From Hyphomonadaceae bacterium (lineage in GTDB: Bacteria > Pseudomonadota > Alphaproteobacteria > Caulobacterales > Hyphomonadaceae): 64,000 bases of DNA. The translations under genes and the position numbers were made by a program. The stretch spans positions 1 to 64,000 of the forward strand of contig JANSYM010000006.1 of NCBI GenBank assembly GCA_024742355.1. Reading direction: 5' to 3'. The notes below the pieces were generated by a model. The model was given only the letters and a program-made list of their open reading frames with translations, did no database searches and was not told where the DNA came from. How positions within the stretch are numbered: the first letter of the stretch is position 1; every line of letters begins with the position of its first letter. Below are positions 35,642-45,194 of this stretch, piece after piece.

Positions 35642-36541
35642 ATGCCTCACGTGACTGCCAACAATATCCAGATCGCCTATGAAGAGTTCGGCAATCCGGA
35701 GCACCCGGCGGCGCTCTTGATCATGGGTTTGGGCGGACAATTGACCATGTGGTCGGACGAACTGGTCGAAGACCTGGTTGCAGGCGGCTATCGCGTCATC
35801 TTGTTCGACAATCGCGACATCGGCCTGTCGCATCATCACACCGGAGAAAAATCCCCTGGAATCCTGCGCCAGATCCTGCTGCGCCGGATCGGCGTTCGGC
35901 TGAAAACGCCCTACGCGCTGCAGGATATGGCGCATGACACGATCGGCCTGATGGACGCGCTGAACCTGGCATCCGCTCACCTGGTCGGCATTTCCATGGG
36001 CGGCATGATTGCCCAGCATGTCGCGTCGCTCACCCCGGACCGGGTGACCAGCCTGACAGCAATCATGACCACAACCGGCAATCCGAAACTGCCGCGCCCG
36101 TCTGGCGACATCATGAAGGCGATGATCCGCCGGGGTCCGCAGCCAACGACGCGCGACGCGATCATCGATCAGTCCGTGGCGACCTTTGGCGTCATCGGCA
36201 CACCAGGCGAGAACCAGAACACAAATGGCATGCGCGATCGCATCACACGTTCCTACGATCGCAGTTATCACCCCGCCGGACTGCTGCGGCAAATGTCGGC
36301 GATTGTCGCGTCCGGGGATTTCCGCAAGCACACGCGCAGCATCAAGGCCCCGACGCTGGTTCTGCACGGCACCGCTGATCCGCTCGTGCCGATTGAGGGT
36401 GGGCGAGACATCGCCAAGCTGGTCAAAGGCGCGCGCATGGTCGAGCTGGACGGTATGGGCCATGACGTCCCGCCGCGCTTCCTGCCGGAGATTACGCGCC
36501 ACATGCTGGATCATTTCGCATCAACGAAAGTCTACGCGTAA
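35642..36541 (+). CDS. Alpha/beta hydrolase
   Basis: A 299-residue cytosolic hydrolase with the nucleophile elbow GISMGG (Ser118), the acid in LHGTADPLVP and the catalytic His in GMGHDVPP. The oxyanion region MGLGGQLTMW and the FDNRDIGLS loop resemble the EstB/aclacinomycin methylesterase-like subgroup. The substrate is unknown. It is divergent from cobS with 167 bp between, and 100 bp upstream of the crotonase gene. Confidence 0.9.
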   Translation: MPHVTANNIQIAYEEFGNPEHPAALLIMGLGGQLTMWSDELVEDLVAGGYRVILFDNRDIGLSHHHTGEKSPGILRQILLRRIGVRLKTPYALQDMAHDTIGLMDALNLASAHLVGISMGGMIAQHVASLTPDRVTSLTAIMTTTGNPKLPRPSGDIMKAMIRRGPQPTTRDAIIDQSVATFGVIGTPGENQNTNGMRDRITRSYDRSYHPAGLLRQMSAIVASGDFRKHTRSIKAPTLVLHGTADPLVPIEGGRDIAKLVKGARMVELDGMGHDVPPRFLPEITRHMLDHFASTKVYA

Positions 36542-36641
36542 AAGCGACTTTCCCGGCGGCACCTAGTTACGTGGCCGCATTCTTCTGCTTTTATCGGATG
36601 AACGCGCTTAGACGCGACCGAAACAGCAGGAGGAAATCACG

Positions 36642-37478
36642 ATGGCGACCTATCAGGACATTCTCACCGATCTCGAAGACGGAATTCTGACCATCACGCT
36701 GAACCGGCCGGATCGGCTGAATGCCTGGACCGGTGTGATGGAGGACGAATGCCGGGATGTCATCACCAAGGCTGGTAGCGATGACGCCGTTCGCTGCATC
36801 ATCGTGACGGGCGCTGGACGGGGATTTTGCGCTGGCGCCGACATGGGCGGACTTCAGGAGATCGGCGATGAGGCGGACGAGAGTGGCGCTGCGACCGCCC
36901 CGCCGACTCGTTCGGCTGAAACCGAGACGGAGGACCTCGAGGCGCTTTACCCAGGCCGATTTGGCTATCTCTATCGCTGCCCGAAACCGATCATCGCTGC
37001 GATTAACGGACCGTGCGCAGGGATCGGTCTGATCTTCACGTTGTACGCCGATATGCGCTTTGCCAATCAGGACGCCAAGTTCACCACGGCTTTCGCCCAG
37101 CGCGGCCTGATCGCCGAGCACGGCATTGCCTGGCTCCTGCCACGATTGGTCGGAGAGGCGCACGCGCTCGACCTCTTGTTCACCGCACGTGTTTTCAAAG
37201 GCGCCGAAGCCGAGCGTGTTGGCCTGGTCAATCGCGCCTTGCCCGCCAACGAGCTCATGCCGCACGCGCTCGAGACTGCGAAACACCTGGCCACACAGGT
37301 CTCGCCGCGATCGCTGGCCATCATGAAACGTCAGATTCGCGAGAGTTACGTGCAGAGCTTCGCGCGCTCGCTGGACGTCGCCAATTACGAAATGGAGCAG
37401 AGCTTTGCGAGCTTCGACTTCAAGGAGGGCGTCGACAGTTTCGTCGAGAAGCGCCCGCCTGCCTTCAAAAGGCGTTGA
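36642..37478 (+). CDS. Enoyl-CoA hydratase/isomerase (crotonase) family protein
   Basis: The 278-residue protein has the crotonase core: oxyanion-hole loops RGFCAGADMGG and INGPCAGIGL, and the helix AQRGLIAEHGIAWLLPRLVG that carries the acidic catalytic residue. A 30-residue acidic and Thr/Pro-rich insertion (about 75-105) follows the first oxyanion loop and is longer than in classical FadB-like hydratases. It likely acts in fatty-acid or aromatic acyl-CoA breakdown. AGGAGG lies 7 bases before the ATG. Confidence 0.9.
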   Translation: MATYQDILTDLEDGILTITLNRPDRLNAWTGVMEDECRDVITKAGSDDAVRCIIVTGAGRGFCAGADMGGLQEIGDEADESGAATAPPTRSAETETEDLEALYPGRFGYLYRCPKPIIAAINGPCAGIGLIFTLYADMRFANQDAKFTTAFAQRGLIAEHGIAWLLPRLVGEAHALDLLFTARVFKGAEAERVGLVNRALPANELMPHALETAKHLATQVSPRSLAIMKRQIRESYVQSFARSLDVANYEMEQSFASFDFKEGVDSFVEKRPPAFKRR

Positions 37479-37480
37479 GC

Positions 37481-39145
37481 TTAGTCGCGCGCGAAGACGA
37501 TCTCGCCGTGCACCACGGTCATCACGGTCTCGGCTTGCAGTATTTCAGCCTCCGGGATGGTCATGAGATCGCGGTCGAACACGGTAAAGTCCGCAAGCTT
37601 GCCAACTTCTATGGTCCCGAGCTCATCTTCCATGAAGGCCGCATAGGCTGGCGCGGACGTGAACAGGGCGAGCGCCTGCTGGCGCGTGAGCGCCTGTTCC
37701 GGGTGCCAGTCGTCGGTGCTGAAGCCTTCGAGATCCTTGCGCGCGACGGCGGCATAGAACTCGATCTGCGGCGTTCCCACTTCAACCGGTGCATCTGAGC
37801 CGCCGACAATCACCGCGCCTGTATCGAGCAGGCTCTGCCAGGCATAAGCCCCGGACAGACGGTTAGGACCGAGGCGGTCTGGCGCGAACTTGAGGTCCCC
37901 AATGGCATGACTTGGCTGCATCGAAGCGATGAGGCCGAGCGCACCGACACGCGCGATATCGTCCGGATGCAGGATTTGCGTGTGCTCAATGCGCCAGCGA
38001 TTGCCGGCATCGTGTTCACCGGCCTCAAACGTCTCGAGAATGCGCCGATTGGCGAGATCACCAATCGCATGCATGGCGAGTTGCACATCAGCATCCTCTG
38101 CGCGTGCCATCAGGGTCGTGAGCGCGTCTGGCTCCATCAGAGACAGCCCGCTAGTGTCCGGGCGATCTGAATAGGGTTCGATCAGCAAGGCCCCACGCGA
38201 TCCCAGCGCGCCGTCCATATACACCTTCACGGATCGATTGGTGATGGTGTCGGTTTCGTGCGCACGGCTTGCCGCAATCTCGAATCCGGCCTCATCATAG
38301 GCATTGTGCAGGCGCAGCGGCATCTGCCCTGCCACGTCAAGCTGTTCCAGGGACGCTGCGTGGTCTGGTTGGACGCTCATATTGTGAATTCCGGTCCAGC
38401 CGCGAGAAACATAAGCCTCTCCGCCGACCAGAAGCATGCGATTGATGTCGTCCGGGCTTGGTGCTGCCATCAGTGCAAAGGCCTGCCCCATCGCGTTATC
38501 GATCAGGATGCCCGTGGCTTTACCGGCGGCGTCCCGTTCAATCTTGCCGCCATCGACATCAGGCGTGTCATCGGTGATCCCAGCCGCGGTCAACGCGGCT
38601 GTGTTCGCGACCAGCGCATGGCCATCGGCGCGTGTGAGAATGACAGGATGATCCGGACTGACCGCATCAAGATCCGCAGCAGTGGGCATACGTCCTTCGG
38701 GCCAGCCGGTTTCGATCCAGCCGCGGCCGAACACAACCTGACCTGCTGGAGCTCCGTGCACCTCTGCCTCGATCCGCGTAATCAGCTCCCCGATAGAAGC
38801 GGTGCTCTCAAGATTTAGGGTCAGTTCGCGCTGACCGATGCCGAGGAGATGCGCGTGGCCATCGACAAAACCAGGGAACATCACGGCGCCGTCGAGGTCG
38901 ATCAGCGTCACTTCGCTCTCGTCCCAATCCATGGAGGTCGGTGGGCTGACCGCAACGATGCGGCCGTTCGCATCGATCGTGACGGCCTCTGCGGTCTCTG
39001 CGCCAATGCCGGTATAGATGGTTCCGCCGGTGAAGACGGTGAGGCCAGATTCTGTCGCGGTTTCGGGCGGTGCAGGCGTTTCGTCCTGCGCAGCCTGACA
39101 TCCAAACAGCGTTACCGCCAGCAAGGCCCCGACAATCACCCGCAT
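37481..39145 (-). CDS. Amidohydrolase lipoprotein (YtcJ-like)
   Basis: The 554-residue product has a lipoprotein signal (MRVIVGALLAVTLFGC, Cys16) and an amidohydrolase family 3 barrel: metal site GFVDGHAHLLG, then KVYMDGALGSRGALL, the LAMHAIGD and RIEHTQI histidines, and SDAPVEVGTP near the end. Members hydrolyse N-acyl or cyclic amides. GGAGA precedes the ATG at 39145. Probably envelope-anchored. It ends 2 bp from the convergent crotonase gene. Confidence 0.9.
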   Translation of the reverse strand: MRVIVGALLAVTLFGCQAAQDETPAPPETATESGLTVFTGGTIYTGIGAETAEAVTIDANGRIVAVSPPTSMDWDESEVTLIDLDGAVMFPGFVDGHAHLLGIGQRELTLNLESTASIGELITRIEAEVHGAPAGQVVFGRGWIETGWPEGRMPTAADLDAVSPDHPVILTRADGHALVANTAALTAAGITDDTPDVDGGKIERDAAGKATGILIDNAMGQAFALMAAPSPDDINRMLLVGGEAYVSRGWTGIHNMSVQPDHAASLEQLDVAGQMPLRLHNAYDEAGFEIAASRAHETDTITNRSVKVYMDGALGSRGALLIEPYSDRPDTSGLSLMEPDALTTLMARAEDADVQLAMHAIGDLANRRILETFEAGEHDAGNRWRIEHTQILHPDDIARVGALGLIASMQPSHAIGDLKFAPDRLGPNRLSGAYAWQSLLDTGAVIVGGSDAPVEVGTPQIEFYAAVARKDLEGFSTDDWHPEQALTRQQALALFTSAPAYAAFMEDELGTIEVGKLADFTVFDRDLMTIPEAEILQAETVMTVVHGEIVFARD

Positions 39146-39211
39146 ATGTACTCTCCATCCTGTCTCGAGCTCTGGTCTAGCCCGCGTCTTCAGCCCGCGC
39201 AAATCGACAAG

Positions 39212-39245
39212 AAAAAACGCGCCCCGGTCTCGGAGCGCGTTTTTG
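39212..39245 (-). terminator. Intrinsic terminator of rpmB
   Basis: On the minus strand AAACGCGCTCCG pairs with CGGGGCGCGTTT around AGAC and is followed by TTTTTCTTG. It lies 24 bp after the rpmB stop. Confidence 0.85.
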
Positions 39246-39267
39246 TGTTCAGATCGAAGATACAGAC

Positions 39268-39558
39268 TTAAGCGTCTTCTTCTGCCTTCTTGGCAATGTT
39301 CTTTTTGATTTTCAGCGCTTTGGCCGACAGGACGTCATCCTTGGCCTTGGCGAGATAGGCGTCGAGGCCGCCCAGTTTGTCGACCGTGCGCAGGGCCTTG
39401 GCCGCAACGCGCATGGAGAAACGCTGGTCCAGCGCTTCAGAATGCAGCGTGACATTTACCAGATTTGGCATAAACCGACGCTTGGTCTTGATATTCGAGT
39501 GGCTGACATTGTGTCCGACCATAGGGCCTGTGCCAGTAAGTTCACATACGCGGGACAT
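39268..39558 (-). CDS. rpmB: 50S ribosomal protein L28
   Basis: The 96-residue protein starts [33 protein letters not shown], the L28 signature. It is the zinc-free form, with one cysteine instead of CXXC pairs. The start at 39558 follows family length; an ATG five codons upstream is less likely. A strong promoter and a terminator flank it, so it is a single-gene unit. The divergent DUF3108 gene is a frequent neighbour. Confidence 0.96.
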   Translation of the reverse strand: MSRVCELTGTGPMVGHNVSHSNIKTKRRFMPNLVNVTLHSEALDQRFSMRVAAKALRTVDKLGGLDAYLAKAKDDVLSAKALKIKKNIAKKAEEDA

Positions 39559-39598
39559 GGGTCGCTCGCTCATTGTCTAGATTGAAACCGAAGCGCGG

Positions 39599-39627
39599 CT
39601 ATTACGCCGCAAGACCGGGCACGTCAA
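39599..39627 (-). promoter_or_regulatory. Promoter of rpmB
   Basis: Minus strand -35 TTGACG (39622-39627), 17-bp spacer and -10 TAATAG (39599-39604), about 40 bp before the rpmB start codon. The rest of the 216-bp intergenic region must hold the promoter of the divergent DUF3108 gene; a TTGACA at 39722 has no well-placed -10. Confidence 0.7.
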
Positions 39628-39774
39628 GCGCTCAGATGAGTCGAAATGCAAGCATCTGAAATCGGTGCATAAAACAGATTTAATCGAGGCAAAACAGTGA
39701 CAGCCTCGTTCAGCCTAGCTTTTGACACAGACATATATATCTAGTGGAAACTCCTATCAGATGAGGCGCCCGCC

Positions 39775-40629
39775 ATGATCAAAAAACTGCTCGCTTCTGC
39801 CGCTCTTGCTTCGTTGACCGTTGCCAGCGTCTCCGGCGCGGACACAGCCCTGGTCGAGCCGCATATCCTTGCCCAGATTGAAGCCGGTCAGCCCATGCAA
39901 ATGGATTATACGATCAAGGCCAGTGCCTGGGTGCTGATCATTCCGATCACCGGGAAAGCCAATTTCCAGGTGCAGATGAACAAAGACACCTATTCAATCA
40001 AAAGCCAGGTCAAGACGACCGGGCTGGCCGATATTCTCGTCAATTATGACATGGAGCTGGCCGCGTCCGGCTACACCACGCCGGACGGGCTCAACACCTA
40101 TGCCTATATTTCGCAGAACAAGGACGGGAAGAAGAATCGCCGCGTCGACCTGAAATATCTCGGCGACACGTTCGAAATGGTGGCCCAGCCCGCTTTCGGG
40201 AACCTTGGCGATCCCGCAGCCACCGCGCCGCAGGTGCTCGAAGCCAAAGACCCGATTACAGCCCTGATCTCATTCGCGCTGGAACCTCGTGCAGAAGGCG
40301 AAGACCCGTGCGGCGGTCCGCTGAAGATTTTTGACGGGCGCCAGCTCACGCATCTGCACCTGACAAATCACGGCCTGACGGATGTGCGCTCTGAAGCCTG
40401 GCGCGGCGAGGCCTATGAATGCCATATCGAGATGGACAAGGTCGCCGGCTACAAGCCGGGGGAAGCCAACAAGGACACGCTGACGGGCATTGATGGTCCG
40501 CTCCGCATGTGGCTGGCCCCATTGCCAAACGGCGCGCATGTGCCGGTTCGCATCGAAGCGGAAACCGACGATATCGGCACCGTGACCTTGCAGGCCTCAC
40601 AGCTCAGATTCACGCCGCTGGAAGACTGA
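39775..40629 (+). CDS. Periplasmic DUF3108 protein
   Basis: The 284-residue protein has a signal peptide (about 1-21) and a single DUF3108 beta-barrel-like domain (GQPMQMDYTIKASAWVLIIPITGKANFQVQM, then VDLKYLGDTFEMVAQPAF and VPVRIEAETDDIGTVTLQASQ). Two Cys (in DPCGGPLKIFDGRQ and YECHIEM) may form a disulfide. Function unknown; the family is wide-spread in proteobacteria. Followed by xth after 90 bp, a common alphaproteobacterial order. Confidence 0.88.
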   Translation: MIKKLLASAALASLTVASVSGADTALVEPHILAQIEAGQPMQMDYTIKASAWVLIIPITGKANFQVQMNKDTYSIKSQVKTTGLADILVNYDMELAASGYTTPDGLNTYAYISQNKDGKKNRRVDLKYLGDTFEMVAQPAFGNLGDPAATAPQVLEAKDPITALISFALEPRAEGEDPCGGPLKIFDGRQLTHLHLTNHGLTDVRSEAWRGEAYECHIEMDKVAGYKPGEANKDTLTGIDGPLRMWLAPLPNGAHVPVRIEAETDDIGTVTLQASQLRFTPLED

Positions 40630-40719
40630 TCCGCCCTATCCACAGCTATTGCGCGCTCGCGGCATCCCGTGCCTGCGAGCGCGTTGACGTGCGTCCACGT
40701 GCTGCGTAAGCGGGACATT

Positions 40720-41535
40720 ATGACAAAAAAGCCCCTGAAACTCGTCAGCTGGAACATCAATTCGGTGCGGCTGCGCCTGCCCAATATTGAAGCCTTCGTC
40801 GAAGCCGAACAGCCCGACATTATCTGCTTTCAGGAAATCAAGTGCCAGAATGCCGAGTTTCCGGAAAAAGCGTTCAAGCAAATGGGCCTGCCGCATCTCG
40901 CGATTAACGGGCAGCGCGGCGGTCATCATGGCGTTGCGATCGCCAGCGCGGCGCCAATTGAGGTCCTGGACACACCGCCTCTGTGCCGGGAAGGACATGC
41001 GCGTGTGAACGCCGTCAGCGTCGAGGGGATTGAACTGCACAATATTTACCTGCCCGCTGGCGGCGACGTGCCCAACCCGGACGAAAATCCGAAATTCGCG
41101 CACAAGCTGGATTTCGTGAAACGCCTCGGGCGCCATTACGGCAAGTCGGCCAAGGATGGTGCGCCCCGCGTGCTGGCCGGCGATCTCAATATCGCGCCTC
41201 ACCCGAATGATGTCTGGTCGCACAAACAGCTCCTGAAAATCGTCTCGCACACGCCGGTCGAGACCGAGAGTCTGGAAAAGGCGCGCAAGAAAGGCGGCTT
41301 CACGGATCTGGCGCGTCACATTCATGACGAGGACCAGCGCCTATATTCCTGGTGGAGCTATCGCGCGCGCGACTGGGCCGCCTCGAATAAGGGGCGAAGA
41401 CTGGATCATATCTGGACAAGCGATGCCGCGACGGCGCTCACCGATATGGAGAGCTACCGGGTTCACCTGGGTTGGCGGGGCGGTTGGAAGCCGTCAGACC
41501 ACGCTCCGATCAGTGTTCAGATCGCACGTCCATAA
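40720..41535 (+). CDS. xth: Exodeoxyribonuclease III
   Basis: A 271-residue AP endonuclease/3'-exonuclease for base-excision repair. All catalytic motifs are present: SWNINSVRLR, CFQEIKCQ (metal-binding Glu), LAGDLNIAP (Asp/Asn), and the C-terminal SDHAPI with the active His. The start at 40720 keeps normal length. Ends just before a terminator shared with sdhB. Confidence 0.95.
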   Translation: MTKKPLKLVSWNINSVRLRLPNIEAFVEAEQPDIICFQEIKCQNAEFPEKAFKQMGLPHLAINGQRGGHHGVAIASAAPIEVLDTPPLCREGHARVNAVSVEGIELHNIYLPAGGDVPNPDENPKFAHKLDFVKRLGRHYGKSAKDGAPRVLAGDLNIAPHPNDVWSHKQLLKIVSHTPVETESLEKARKKGGFTDLARHIHDEDQRLYSWWSYRARDWAASNKGRRLDHIWTSDAATALTDMESYRVHLGWRGGWKPSDHAPISVQIARP

Positions 41536-41560
41536 GCGTGTCATGTGGCGAATAGACAAA

Positions 41561-41587
41561 GGGCGGCGACGCAGGTCACCGCCCTTT
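41561..41587. terminator. Bidirectional terminator between xth and sdhB
   Basis: GGGCGGCGAC (41561-41570) pairs with GTCACCGCCC (41575-41584), one mismatch, and is flanked by AAA on one side and TTTT on the other, so it can stop both convergent units. Confidence 0.8.
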
Positions 41588-41608
41588 TAAACTTCGATCA
41601 GCGCGCAA

Positions 41609-42391
41609 TCAGACGACGCGTTCGACCATCATATGCTTGATCTTGGCAATCGCCTTGGCCGGGTTCAGGCCTTTCGGGCAAACCTGAGCACAGTTCATGA
41701 TCGTGTGGCAACGATACAGCTTGAACGGATCTTCGAGATCATCGAGGCGCTCGCCAGTCGCCTCATCGCGGCTGTCAATCAGCCAGCGATAGGCCTGCAG
41801 CAATGCGGCTGGCCCGAGATATTTGTCGCCATTCCACCAGTAAGACGGGCACGAGGTCGAGCAGGAGGCGCAGAGGATGCACTCATACAGGCCGTCGAGA
41901 TGCTCACGCTCTTCTTCGGTCTGGTTCCACTCTCTCTCAGGCTCCGGCGTATCGGTCTTGAGAAAAGGCTGCACATAGGCGTGCTGAGCATAGAAATTTG
42001 TCAGATCCGGGATCAGGTCCTTGACCACAGCCTGATGTGGCAGCGGCGCAATCGTGATGTGCGGACCGGCAATCTCTTCCCAGCCCTGCGTACAGGCAAT
42101 CGTATTGTGACCACCAATATTCATCGCGCAGGACCCGCACACGCCTTCGCGGCACGAGCGGCGGAAAGCCAGCGTCGAATCGACATGGTTCTTGATATAG
42201 ATCAGGACGTCCAGGATCATCGGGCCGCATTTGTCCATGTCGACAAAATAGGTGTCCCAGCGCGGATTACCGCCCTCTTCCGGGCTATAGCGATAGATCT
42301 TGAACTTCTTGATATTCTTGGCGCGCTCCGGCTTCGGCCAGGTCTTGCCTTTCTTTGGCGCGGAGCCTTTGGGAAGTGTCAGCTGTACCAT
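41609..42391 (-). CDS. sdhB: Succinate dehydrogenase iron-sulfur subunit
   Basis: The 260-residue subunit carries three Fe-S clusters. [14 protein letters not shown] holds the [2Fe-2S] ligands, [12 protein letters not shown] the [4Fe-4S] ligands, and [17 protein letters not shown] the [3Fe-4S] site. It links SdhA to the quinone site. GGAGCGAGC precedes the ATG; it starts 8 bp after sdhA and closes the sdhCDAB operon. Confidence 0.98.
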   Translation of the reverse strand: MVQLTLPKGSAPKKGKTWPKPERAKNIKKFKIYRYSPEEGGNPRWDTYFVDMDKCGPMILDVLIYIKNHVDSTLAFRRSCREGVCGSCAMNIGGHNTIACTQGWEEIAGPHITIAPLPHQAVVKDLIPDLTNFYAQHAYVQPFLKTDTPEPEREWNQTEEEREHLDGLYECILCASCSTSCPSYWWNGDKYLGPAALLQAYRWLIDSRDEATGERLDDLEDPFKLYRCHTIMNCAQVCPKGLNPAKAIAKIKHMMVERVV

Positions 42392-42399
42392 GCTCGCTC

Positions 42400-44190
42400 C
42401 TAGTAAACCCGCTCTTTGGGTTTGATATATTCGATCTCGTTCGACATCGTGTAATTGTGCACCGGACGGTAATCGATAGTCACTTCGCCGGCATCATTGG
42501 CCCAGGCGAGCGTGTGCTTCATCCAGTTTTCATCATCGCGCTTGTCGAAATCCTCACGCGCATGGGCGCCGCGGCTTTCCTTGCGATTGGCTGCAGAGTT
42601 CACGGTCACGGCGGCCTGTCCGATCAGATTGTCGAACTCCAGCGCTTCCATCAGATCGGTGTTCCAGATCATGCCGCGATCATCGACCCGCATGCCAGAC
42701 GCTTTCTTCTGCACGGCGTCAATCTTCTCGACGCCTTCGTCGAGCACTTCACCGGTGCGGAATACGGCGCAGTTTTCCTGCATCGCGCGTTGCATTTCGA
42801 GGCGCAGGTCAGCAATCGAGTGGTCGCCATCCGCGTTTCGAATGCGATCAAAGCGGGCAATATGCGCCTCGGTCTGCGCTTCCGCGATGCTTGGCTGGCT
42901 GGCGCCCGCTTCCAGCGTGTCGCCGCAGCGCAGGCCGGCTGCGCGGCCAAACACCACCAGATCGATCAGCGAGTTGGAGCCGAGGCGGTTGGCCCCGTGT
43001 ACCGACACACAGGCCGCTTCACCAACAGCCATCAAGCCGGGCACGACCGCGTCCGGGTCACCATCCTTCTTGGTCAGAACCTCGCCATGATAATTGGTCG
43101 GGATGCCGCCCATATTATAATGCACGGTAGGCAGAACCGGGATCGGCTCGCGGGTCACATCAACGCCGGAGAAGACTTTCGCCGTCTCCGAGATACCCGG
43201 CAAACGCGCCGCCAGGGTCTCTGCCGGCAAGTGTTCCAGGTGCAGGAAGATGTGGTCCTTGTTCTCGCCGACACCGCGGCCTTCACGAATCTCGATGGTC
43301 ATCGAGCGCGACACCATATCCCGCGGGGCAAGGTCCTTCACGCTCGGTGCATAGCGCTCCATGAAGCGCTCGCCTTCTGAATTGGTGAGATAGCCGCCTT
43401 CGCCGCGGGCGCCTTCGGTAATCAGGCAGCCAGCGCCGTAAATGCCAGTCGGATGGAACTGGATGAATTCCATATCCTGGAGCGGCAGGCCTGCGCGCAG
43501 CACCATGGCATTGCCGTCGCCTGTACATGTGTGGGCTGAGGTACAACTGAAGAAGGCGCGTCCATAGCCGCCAGTGGCAAGAATGACTTTCTGGGCGCGG
43601 AAGCGATGCAGCGTGCCATCATCGAGCTTCCAGGCCGTCACACCGCGACAAACACCTTCATCATCCATGATCAGGTCGAGCGCGAAATACTCGATGAAGA
43701 ACTCGGTATCGTTCTTCACACACTGGCCATACAGCGTGTGCAGCATGGCGTGGCCGGTCCGGTCCGCCGCGGCGCAGGTGCGCTGAACCGGCGGGCCCTG
43801 GCCCATCTCGGTGGTGTGGCCGCCAAACGGACGCTGATAGATCTTGCCGTCTTCGTTTCGGCTGAATGGCATGCCCCAGTGCTCGAGCTCATAAACCGCC
43901 TGTGGGGCTTCGCGAGCAAGGTACTCAATGGCGTCCTGGTCGCCGAGCCAGTCAGACCCTTTGACCGTGTCATACATGTGCCATTGCCAGCTGTCCGGGC
44001 CCATATTGCCCAGCGAGGCGGCGATCCCGCCTTGCGCGGCGACCGTGTGCGAACGGGTCGGGAAGACTTTGGTGATACAGGCAGTCTTGAGACCCGCTTG
44101 CGCTGCGCCGAGGGCGGCTCGCAAGCCCGATCCACCGGCGCCAACCACGACAACGTCATACGTATGATCGATGAATTTATAGTCGCTCAT
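42400..44190 (-). CDS. sdhA: Succinate dehydrogenase flavoprotein subunit
   Basis: The 596-residue subunit oxidises succinate. FAD is bound by [16 protein letters not shown] (14-29) and attached to His48 in [11 protein letters not shown]. Active-site segments [24 protein letters not shown] and [18 protein letters not shown] are intact. An unlinked SDHAF4-like gene at 7399-7602 probably serves its maturation. The ATG follows GAGG; sdhD ends 24 bp upstream. Confidence 0.98.
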   Translation of the reverse strand: MSDYKFIDHTYDVVVVGAGGSGLRAALGAAQAGLKTACITKVFPTRSHTVAAQGGIAASLGNMGPDSWQWHMYDTVKGSDWLGDQDAIEYLAREAPQAVYELEHWGMPFSRNEDGKIYQRPFGGHTTEMGQGPPVQRTCAAADRTGHAMLHTLYGQCVKNDTEFFIEYFALDLIMDDEGVCRGVTAWKLDDGTLHRFRAQKVILATGGYGRAFFSCTSAHTCTGDGNAMVLRAGLPLQDMEFIQFHPTGIYGAGCLITEGARGEGGYLTNSEGERFMERYAPSVKDLAPRDMVSRSMTIEIREGRGVGENKDHIFLHLEHLPAETLAARLPGISETAKVFSGVDVTREPIPVLPTVHYNMGGIPTNYHGEVLTKKDGDPDAVVPGLMAVGEAACVSVHGANRLGSNSLIDLVVFGRAAGLRCGDTLEAGASQPSIAEAQTEAHIARFDRIRNADGDHSIADLRLEMQRAMQENCAVFRTGEVLDEGVEKIDAVQKKASGMRVDDRGMIWNTDLMEALEFDNLIGQAAVTVNSAANRKESRGAHAREDFDKRDDENWMKHTLAWANDAGEVTIDYRPVHNYTMSNEIEYIKPKERVY

Positions 44191-44214
44191 CTCTTATCCT
44201 CTTCGGGCCGCGCT

Positions 44215-44595
44215 TTACGCGCCCGCCGTAAACCAGATTTTCAGCACAGACAGGATTGTCGCTGTCGCCAGTGCGAACACCGCAAACGTGTTCAGAATGA
44301 GCAACGCCTGACGGGTTCCGCTTCTTGCGATGTAGTCCTCAATGACGACCTGCATACCCAGGCGCATGTGATAGAGCGCCGCACTCAGCGTCAGTATCAG
44401 CAGGATCGCATTCACCGGTTGCGCGACCCAGGTCAGCGCGCCCTCATAGCCTGCCTTGCAGGCATGTACGATCGAATACATGAACCACGGCACCAGGAAT
44501 AACAGGGCCAGAGCGGTTACGCGTTGGCGGATGTGATGCTGGGTACCGGTTCCGGCAGAGCCGAGGCCACGAACGTTTTTTGCACTCGTTGTCAT
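44215..44595 (-). CDS. sdhD: Succinate dehydrogenase membrane anchor subunit
   Basis: A 126-residue protein with three membrane spans (about 28-48, 58-80, 98-122). The first span region has HHIRQRVTALALLFLVPWF and the second AALYHMRLGMQVVIEDYI, which contains the heme and quinone-site His and Asp-Tyr. Together with SdhC it binds heme b and quinone. It starts 9 bp after sdhC. Confidence 0.94.
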   Translation of the reverse strand: MTTSAKNVRGLGSAGTGTQHHIRQRVTALALLFLVPWFMYSIVHACKAGYEGALTWVAQPVNAILLILTLSAALYHMRLGMQVVIEDYIARSGTRQALLILNTFAVFALATATILSVLKIWFTAGA

Positions 44596-44604
44596 ACCCG
44601 CCTC

Positions 44605-45003
44605 CTAGTAGAATGAGGCCAGCGACCAGATGATCGCGGCACCAATAATCGCAAAAGCGAAGTTGAACATGGACCAGAGGCTGGCGAGGCCCGGATTGAA
44701 CCCGACCATCGGGCCATCCCAGATCAGGTGACGCAGCCCATTGGCGAAGTGATAGAGCACCGCCATCGACCACAGGAAGAGCAGGATTTGGCCCGGCAAG
44801 CTGAACGCAATGCTCTCGACCATGGCGTAAGCTTCAGGGCCGGTCGCGAGCCCAATCAGCCAGGCGCCGATCAAGAACGCGCCGCCATAAAGGCCAGCAC
44901 CCGTAGCGCGATGAAAAATTGAGCCGGCCATGGTCCAATGCCATTTCCAGACCTGCACGTGCGGCGATAGGGGGCGATTATCAGCCCGTCCCTGTCCAGC
45001 CAT
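44605..45003 (-). CDS. sdhC: Succinate dehydrogenase cytochrome b556 subunit
   Basis: A 132-residue protein with three membrane spans. RPLSPHVQVWKWHWTMAGSIFHRATG is the SdhC N-terminal signature, with the quinone-site Ser and Arg; the heme histidine is in LYHFANGLRHLIWD. GGAG seven bases before the ATG sets the start. First gene of the operon. Confidence 0.95.
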   Translation of the reverse strand: MAGQGRADNRPLSPHVQVWKWHWTMAGSIFHRATGAGLYGGAFLIGAWLIGLATGPEAYAMVESIAFSLPGQILLFLWSMAVLYHFANGLRHLIWDGPMVGFNPGLASLWSMFNFAFAIIGAAIIWSLASFY

Positions 45004-45041
45004 ATAGTCACTCCAATGCAAATGCACTTTCGATGCGGCAT

Positions 45042-45069
45042 CTCTTAAGCGCGTCGAATAGCCTGTCAA
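45042..45069 (-). promoter_or_regulatory. Candidate promoter of sdhCDAB
   Basis: Minus strand TTGACA (45064-45069) followed after 16 bases by TAAGAG (45042-45047). The -35 is perfect and the -10 weak. It lies 39-66 bp before the sdhC ATG. Confidence 0.45.
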
Positions 45070-45194
45070 CGCGTCGGAGCGCGGCGAATCAGTCACTTTC
45101 AGGCTACCGCAGCGTGAACGTGTGGCCGCCATATCGGCCTTTTCAGAGCGCCCACATCGGCCTAGCGTGCAAGAAAATTGATCCAGGGTGTTCC

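Noticed and set aside
39722-39741. TTGACA with TATATA close by as promoter of the DUF3108 gene
   Set aside because: The spacing of about 6-9 bases is too short for a normal sigma-70 promoter.
42355-43380. 341-residue plus-strand frame opposite sdhA
   Set aside because: Antisense shadow of an intact sdhA.
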